Of a DNA stretch of 64,000 nt, positions 60,741 to 64,000 are shown piece by piece (position 1 is the first letter of the stretch; every line of letters starts with the position of its first letter). A program made the position numbers and the translations under genes. Source of the stretch: Lycium barbarum (Eukaryota; Streptophyta; Magnoliopsida; Solanales; Solanaceae); assembly GCF_019175385.1 (NCBI RefSeq), contig NC_083337.1, positions 48,398,938 through 48,462,937 of the forward strand, written 5' to 3'. Below the pieces are notes generated by a model, which searched no databases, was not told the DNA's origin, and worked only from the letters and a program-made list of their open reading frames with translations.

Positions 60741-61096
60741 ATGTATAAATATAGAGATTAGAGAGAATGTATTGCTTGTTTTTTAGTAAACATTCTCCTT
60801 TTTGCCTAACTGCACTGCAGTCTGTGATGTATTCTTGGGGTTTTGGTCTATCCCCCTCCCCCCTCTTTTGTGTTCTTTATTAATAAATACATCACCACCA
60901 GGAATACAATCCTGGTACAATTTTTTTTTAAAAAATCTTAATACCACCATGTGAATGTGCTTCTCATTTGAGATGTACGACAGATGTGGGGCTAGGGATA
61001 TTGGACAGATTTGTGAGATAATGAAGTTCCCCAGCTTGTTGGAGTACAACATATGCTTTATCATGTCGAGTTTCGGAAGATATTTGAAATGTCTTT

Positions 61097-61226
61097 TCTT
61101 GAGCTGAAGGTCTATCAGAAATAGCCTTCCTATCTCCCAAAGTAGGGGTAAGGTTTGTGTACACTCTATACTCCCCAAATCCCACTTTGTGAGAATATAC
61201 TGGGTATGTTGGTGTTGTTGTTGTTG
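61097..61226 (+). mobile_element. TS-type SINE, 3' portion
   Basis: TTGAGCTGAAGGTCTATCAG, GTAGGGGTAAGGTTTGTGTA, CTCTATACTCCCCAAATCCC, ACTTTGTGAGAATATACTGG and a (TTG)n tail (61208-61226) match the 3' region of the Solanaceae TS/SolS SINE family as I remember it. The tRNA-derived 5' part with A and B boxes is not clear, and no TSD was identified. It interrupts the LINE2 remnant. Confidence 0.8.
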
Positions 61227-61239
61227 AGTGGTCCATAGA

Positions 61240-61660
61240 TTCCAAATTTTCCAAGGAAGAAAAGATTCTTTGGAGTTTGCTAAATGAGTGAGAATGTCTT
61301 GAAGGCCATTTGTGAAAGTGTGATCGCGAAGGATGCAAGCAGCTTGCGATCTTGTTCTAGTGATGGCCAAAGTTGGATTGCATTTGTACACCGGGAAAAA
61401 AAGTTCTAATGACTCATCATGAGTTTGACAAATGGAGCATGTCGGAGTTGGCACTATTCTAATTTTACGTAGGTATTCATTTGTTAGCAATCTATTATGG
61501 TAGCATAGCCAAATGAAATAATGTATTTTCAGTAGTATTGGTAGGCACCATATCCGTTTGAATTTCGAAGGGTTGGCATTTGAGCATCGAGTGGTATATG
61601 AATTTGGTAGAAAACCATTTTTTTTTTTTAATTTTGGTAGAAAACTTATCATCTCTAGTG
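61240..61660 (-). pseudogene. LINE2 zinc-binding (zf-RVT) remnant
   Basis: On - it reads FKRIWCLPILLKIHYFIWL, NRLLTNEYLRKIRI and CSICQTHDESLELFF (usual motif CxxC...H..F), then a degenerate ILRDHTFTNGLQDILTHL and WKIWNLWTT. The apparent open frame to 60783 continues through SINE and UTR sequence and is not one protein. Confidence 0.75.
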
Positions 61661-62140
61661 AGTGCTTAGATGATGGAATCTGTCTATTGCACTTAGATAG
61701 GAATATTAGTACTGAGGATATTACTTAAGGGTTGCTATGTTATTGGAAAAGGTAGATCATGTAAATTTCAATTACCACTAGAAAGATAAGAGGAGATTGG
61801 TTGGTTTATGTGGTTTTTTGGTAAAGGGCCAGTTCGCATGGAGCTCAAAGGAGAGTTCTCACGCAGCCACGATTCATTCCAAAAATTGAGATGAGTCCCA
61901 TCTCCAATGCTCCATTTGGCCTTGAGGACATAAGGTAGTAGAAAGTTCAGTTGTGAAAAGATTAGTCTAATGATAGCACTTATTTCCTACTGCATCTTTT
62001 AGAGCGGTAGTGCGGTTCCTACGTCGTCTTTAAAGAGTAGATAAATGGAAAAACTTGGGGTTGGCGTTGCCATCATTTAGCTATTGAATACACGATTTGA
62101 GTTTCCAAAATTCTTCTTCCAAACAGAGTATGTGATTAAA
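61660..62140 (-). other. LINE2 linker region containing the RT deletion point
   Basis: Between the linker (NPKFFHLSTL, near 62050) and WSIGDGTHLNFW (near 61890) there is no RT block. The junction lies between about 61920 and 62000. Further left the reading (ENSPLSSMRTGPLPKNHI) decays before the zf-RVT part. Confidence 0.65.
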
Positions 62141-62526
62141 TTGCTCAATTAAATTTTTCCATGATTTTGGAGGAATAGACTACATGAGTAATTGATGATT
62201 TTTGAAGACCACCTAGTCGACCAAGAATTTGTTTCTTTTGTTTAAAGATATTTCCAATAGTGTCGATATTCCATTCTTGAACATTGGCAGTAAAATAATC
62301 AATAGCGATTAGGAGAGTTTGAATTTCCCTCCAACTATCTTGGACAAGATTGGACAATTCCGGGTGAGTTGTCCTAATCGCTTTAAATTGATTTTTTTTT
62401 GTTGGGGGTTGTAGAGTAGGATGTAAGGTGAATAGTAGCAGATAGTGATCCGAATGAGTCCTAGGTAAATGTCTAACATCTGCTTCCGGGAAAAAATTTA
62501 GGACAACTACTTACATATAGATTTTA

Positions 62527-62593
62527 AGGAGAAATATTTACCAAATGTGACGATAGTTTTATATTTACAAAACATAACATTATAAACCCTATA

Positions 62594-62625
<32 letters not shown>

Positions 62626-63538
62626 GCTCAAAAATTTATGTATGAAATGTGCATATCTTGCTCAAGGCTTAAAAAGTTCGCTCAAAATTTAGTGTCTGAA
62701 AACAGTATGAAAAACATATGAAATGTGTATATCTCGTTCAAGGCTTAAACAATCAGCTCAAAATTTTATGTATGAAAACAATATGAAATTTGTATCTCGC
62801 TCAGGTCTTAAAATTTCGCTCACATTTTCGTGTATAAAGTTCATTTTAGATTTCTGTAAAATTAATACAACTACAACAACATTGTATACAACTTTGATAC
62901 AACATTCAAGACTTAAAATAATCGCTCAAAATTTTGTGTATTAAATGTGTATATCTTGCTCAAAGCTTAAAAAGTTCGCTCAAATTTTATGTATGAAAAA
63001 CGTATGAAATGTGCATATCTCGATCAAGGCTTAAACATTACGCTCAAAATTTTATTCATGAGAATGGTATGAAATGTGTATATCTCGCTCAAAACTTAGA
63101 ATTTCATTCACGTTTTTCGTATATAAAGTTCATATTAGGTTTCTAGAAAATTAATACAACTACAACAACATTGTAACAACTTTCATACAATATTCAAGGC
63201 ATAAAGTTTTCGCTCACAATTTTGTGTATGAAAATTATATTTAAAAATTTCGCTCACACATACACACTTCATACATTTTTCATAAACAAAAATTTGAGGT
63301 AATTTTTTAAGCCTTTGAGCAAAAAAAAATTAAAATATAAAAATTATTTTAAAAAAAAAATATATAAAAAATTATTTTTTTAAAAAAAATAAAATATATT
63401 TTTTTAAAAATATATATATATATTCTGGAAAAAAAATTAAAAAACGAAAAATATATGAAAATCTGTTATGTTTCGTAATATATCATTATGTTTTATAAAT
63501 AATGAAAACTATCGTCATGTTTCGTAAATATTTCTCCT
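62527..63538. mobile_element. Inverted-repeat (TIR) element with internal tandem repeats, about 1.0 kb
   Basis: The left end AGGAGAAATATTTACC and following ATGTGACGATAGTTTT have an inverted counterpart at the right end (ACTATCGTCATGTTTCGTAA, ATTTCTCCT). The arms are about 55 bp (62527-62580 and 63483-63538) and roughly 85% alike by eye. A TA dinucleotide flanks both sides (62525-62526 and 63539-63540). Inside are an A30 run (62595-62624) and repeats of CGCTCAAAATTTTGTGTATG and CTCGCTCAAGGCTTAAA, with a higher-order period near 295 bp. Near the right arm the motif appears inverted (AAGCCTTTGAGC). No coding capacity. Superfamily not assigned. Confidence 0.75.
62595..62624 (+). repeat. A30 homopolymer
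   Basis: Thirty consecutive A bases inside the inverted-repeat element. Confidence 0.95.
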
Positions 63539-63540
63539 TA

Positions 63541-63727
63541 ACATGTATATATACGTAGTTTTCCCAAAAATTTAACAATCATAATTCGCGAGGATACGAT
63601 CAAGCCTTTCTAGAATACTACTGGATGATGAAAGCCCGTGCTAGGACAGCCCCAACACAAAAAATAGTACCACACTTTTCTTTTTAGTCTGTCTTAAAAA
63701 GAATGATATATTTTTATGTTTAGAAAT
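63541..63727. other. Unassigned AT-rich spacer
   Basis: No gene, repeat boundary or domain is recognised here. It contains GATGAAAGCCCGTGCTAGG near 63625. Confidence 0.5.
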
Positions 63728-63766
63728 TGTCACGACCCAAACCGATGGGCCAAGACTAGTGCCCGA
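63728..63766 (-). repeat. Terminal 39 bp of an LTR, interrupted by a second LTR
   Basis: TGTCACGACCCAAACCGATG...GTGCCCGA is the standard 3' LTR end in minus orientation. At 63767 a second, similar end begins, so one LTR appears to have inserted 39 bp inside the other. The candidate TSD CCCGA (63762-63766) cannot be confirmed inside the window. Confidence 0.7.
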
Positions 63767-64000
63767 TGTCACGACCCAACCCCGTGGGCCGTGACTAGTG
63801 CCCGAGCTGGACACCCATACACACTTACTTACCAAATCAGCATATCAACGACTTATCCATATCCAACATATATTAATTATTACAGATATTAAGGGCAGAT
63901 GTTATCTTAAGCGGTCGCATATATCAAACACATCATACAGGAGCCGCCAAGGCTGTCGTAGAACATATCGTCCCAAGCATATACATAAGTTTATATACAT
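63767..64000 (-). repeat. LTR, partial, running off the window
   Basis: It starts TGTCACGACCCAACCCCGTG on +, the 3' end of a minus-oriented LTR. GCCGCCAAGGCTGTCG and similar phrases match the M/I group. The rest lies beyond 64000. Confidence 0.85.

Larger units (their letters stand above)
41277..60915 (+). mobile_element. LINE1: L1-type non-LTR retrotransposon, split by E and K
   Basis: Coding sequence resumes in ORF2 at 41277 (KYFHSIIRDRKRRLG) and runs through the RT. It is interrupted by K at 42468 (TSD GTATC at 42463-42467 and 58843-58847), continues as the C-terminal part, and ends with a 3' UTR-like region containing CCCCCTCCCCCCTCTTTTGT and TTATTAATAAAT near 60860-60890. ORF1 and the endonuclease would lie left of the window. 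This is the oldest layer recognised here. The exact 3' end and TSD are not clear. Confidence 0.88.
60921..62510 (-). mobile_element. LINE2: minus-strand L1-type fragment with RT deleted
   Basis: Reading on - from about 62510: the end of an endonuclease domain (VRHLPRTHSDHYLLLF), the linker helix region (WNIDTIGNIFKQKKQILGRL), EEEFWKLKSCIQ, NPKFFHLSTL, and then a jump to post-RT sequence WSIGDGTHLNFWNESWL near 61890, so the whole RT is missing. The zf-RVT domain (IHYFIWLCYHNRLLTNEYL, CSICQTHDESLELFF) follows, then WKIWNLWTT and a SINE. A poly(T) on + at about 60921-60929 would be its poly(A) tail. No RNase H is seen. Its 5' part is absent. Confidence 0.8.

Noticed and set aside
60783..61652. 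289-codon open frame on the minus strand as a host gene
   Set aside because: It runs through LINE2 zf-RVT, a SINE and UTR sequence; only the zf-RVT stretch is related to a known domain.
62723..62944. 73-codon frame in the inverted-repeat element
   Set aside because: Translation of tandem non-coding repeats.
1..64000. A novel host defence or metabolic gene cluster
   Set aside because: No host coding sequence with multiple domains or introns could be supported; all recognisable proteins are retroelement proteins.

Overview
This window is plant nuclear DNA made almost entirely of nested transposable elements. I see no convincing host gene, tRNA, rRNA or CRISPR array. The coding remnants are plant chromovirus Gag and Pol (Ty3/Gypsy with a C-terminal chromodomain, Tekay/Del-like), the primer binding sites are complementary to plant initiator-Met tRNA, and the LINEs carry a plant-style C-terminal RNase H. 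A SINE 3' end with the TS-type sequence and (TTG)n tail points to Solanaceae. That family assignment comes from remembered repeat families and is moderate in confidence; the species is not determined.

Layout. The oldest layer is an L1-type LINE on + (LINE1), whose ORF2 resumes at 41277, is split by a gypsy element at 42468-58842 and ends near 60915. Everything from 1 to 41276 sits inside this LINE, whose 5' part lies left of the window. The nest is: LINE1 holds remnant E (9139-10564 and 41235-41276, -). E holds element F (left edge to 9138, -), whose gag holds element G (1545-5400) and an LTR H (1-947, +). E also holds element C (10565-41234, -), whose 5' LTR holds solo LTR D (16323-19319, +) and element B (21205-41188, +). 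The 5' LTR of B holds element I (24073-36093, -), whose gag holds solo LTR J (29200-32247, -). This is six levels deep. On the right, LINE1 holds element K (42468-58842, +), whose 5' LTR holds solo LTRs L (43455-46045) and M (46331-49642). Most boundaries are supported by 5-bp target site duplications (TSDs) read directly.

From 60921 the window continues with a second, minus-strand LINE fragment (LINE2) interrupted by a SINE, then a ~1.0 kb inverted-repeat element with internal tandem repeats (62527-63538), and ends in the terminus of another LTR stack (63728-64000).

None of the gypsy copies is intact. K keeps gag-pro-RT-RNaseH-IN-chromodomain order but has several stops and frameshifts. C lost everything between the Gag zinc knuckle and mid-integrase. 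B has almost no internal coding sequence. I carries gag only, and that gag frame is open apart from the J insertion. The best candidate for something undescribed is a shared architecture across these otherwise divergent LTR families: two splice-donor-like sites in each LTR, a branch-point plus CAG acceptor exactly two bases before the gag ATG, a hairpin with compensatory changes, palindrome clusters upstream of the TATA region, and a palindrome just before the polypurine tract (PPT). Together they suggest a spliced 5' leader for the gag mRNA. All comparisons were made by eye.
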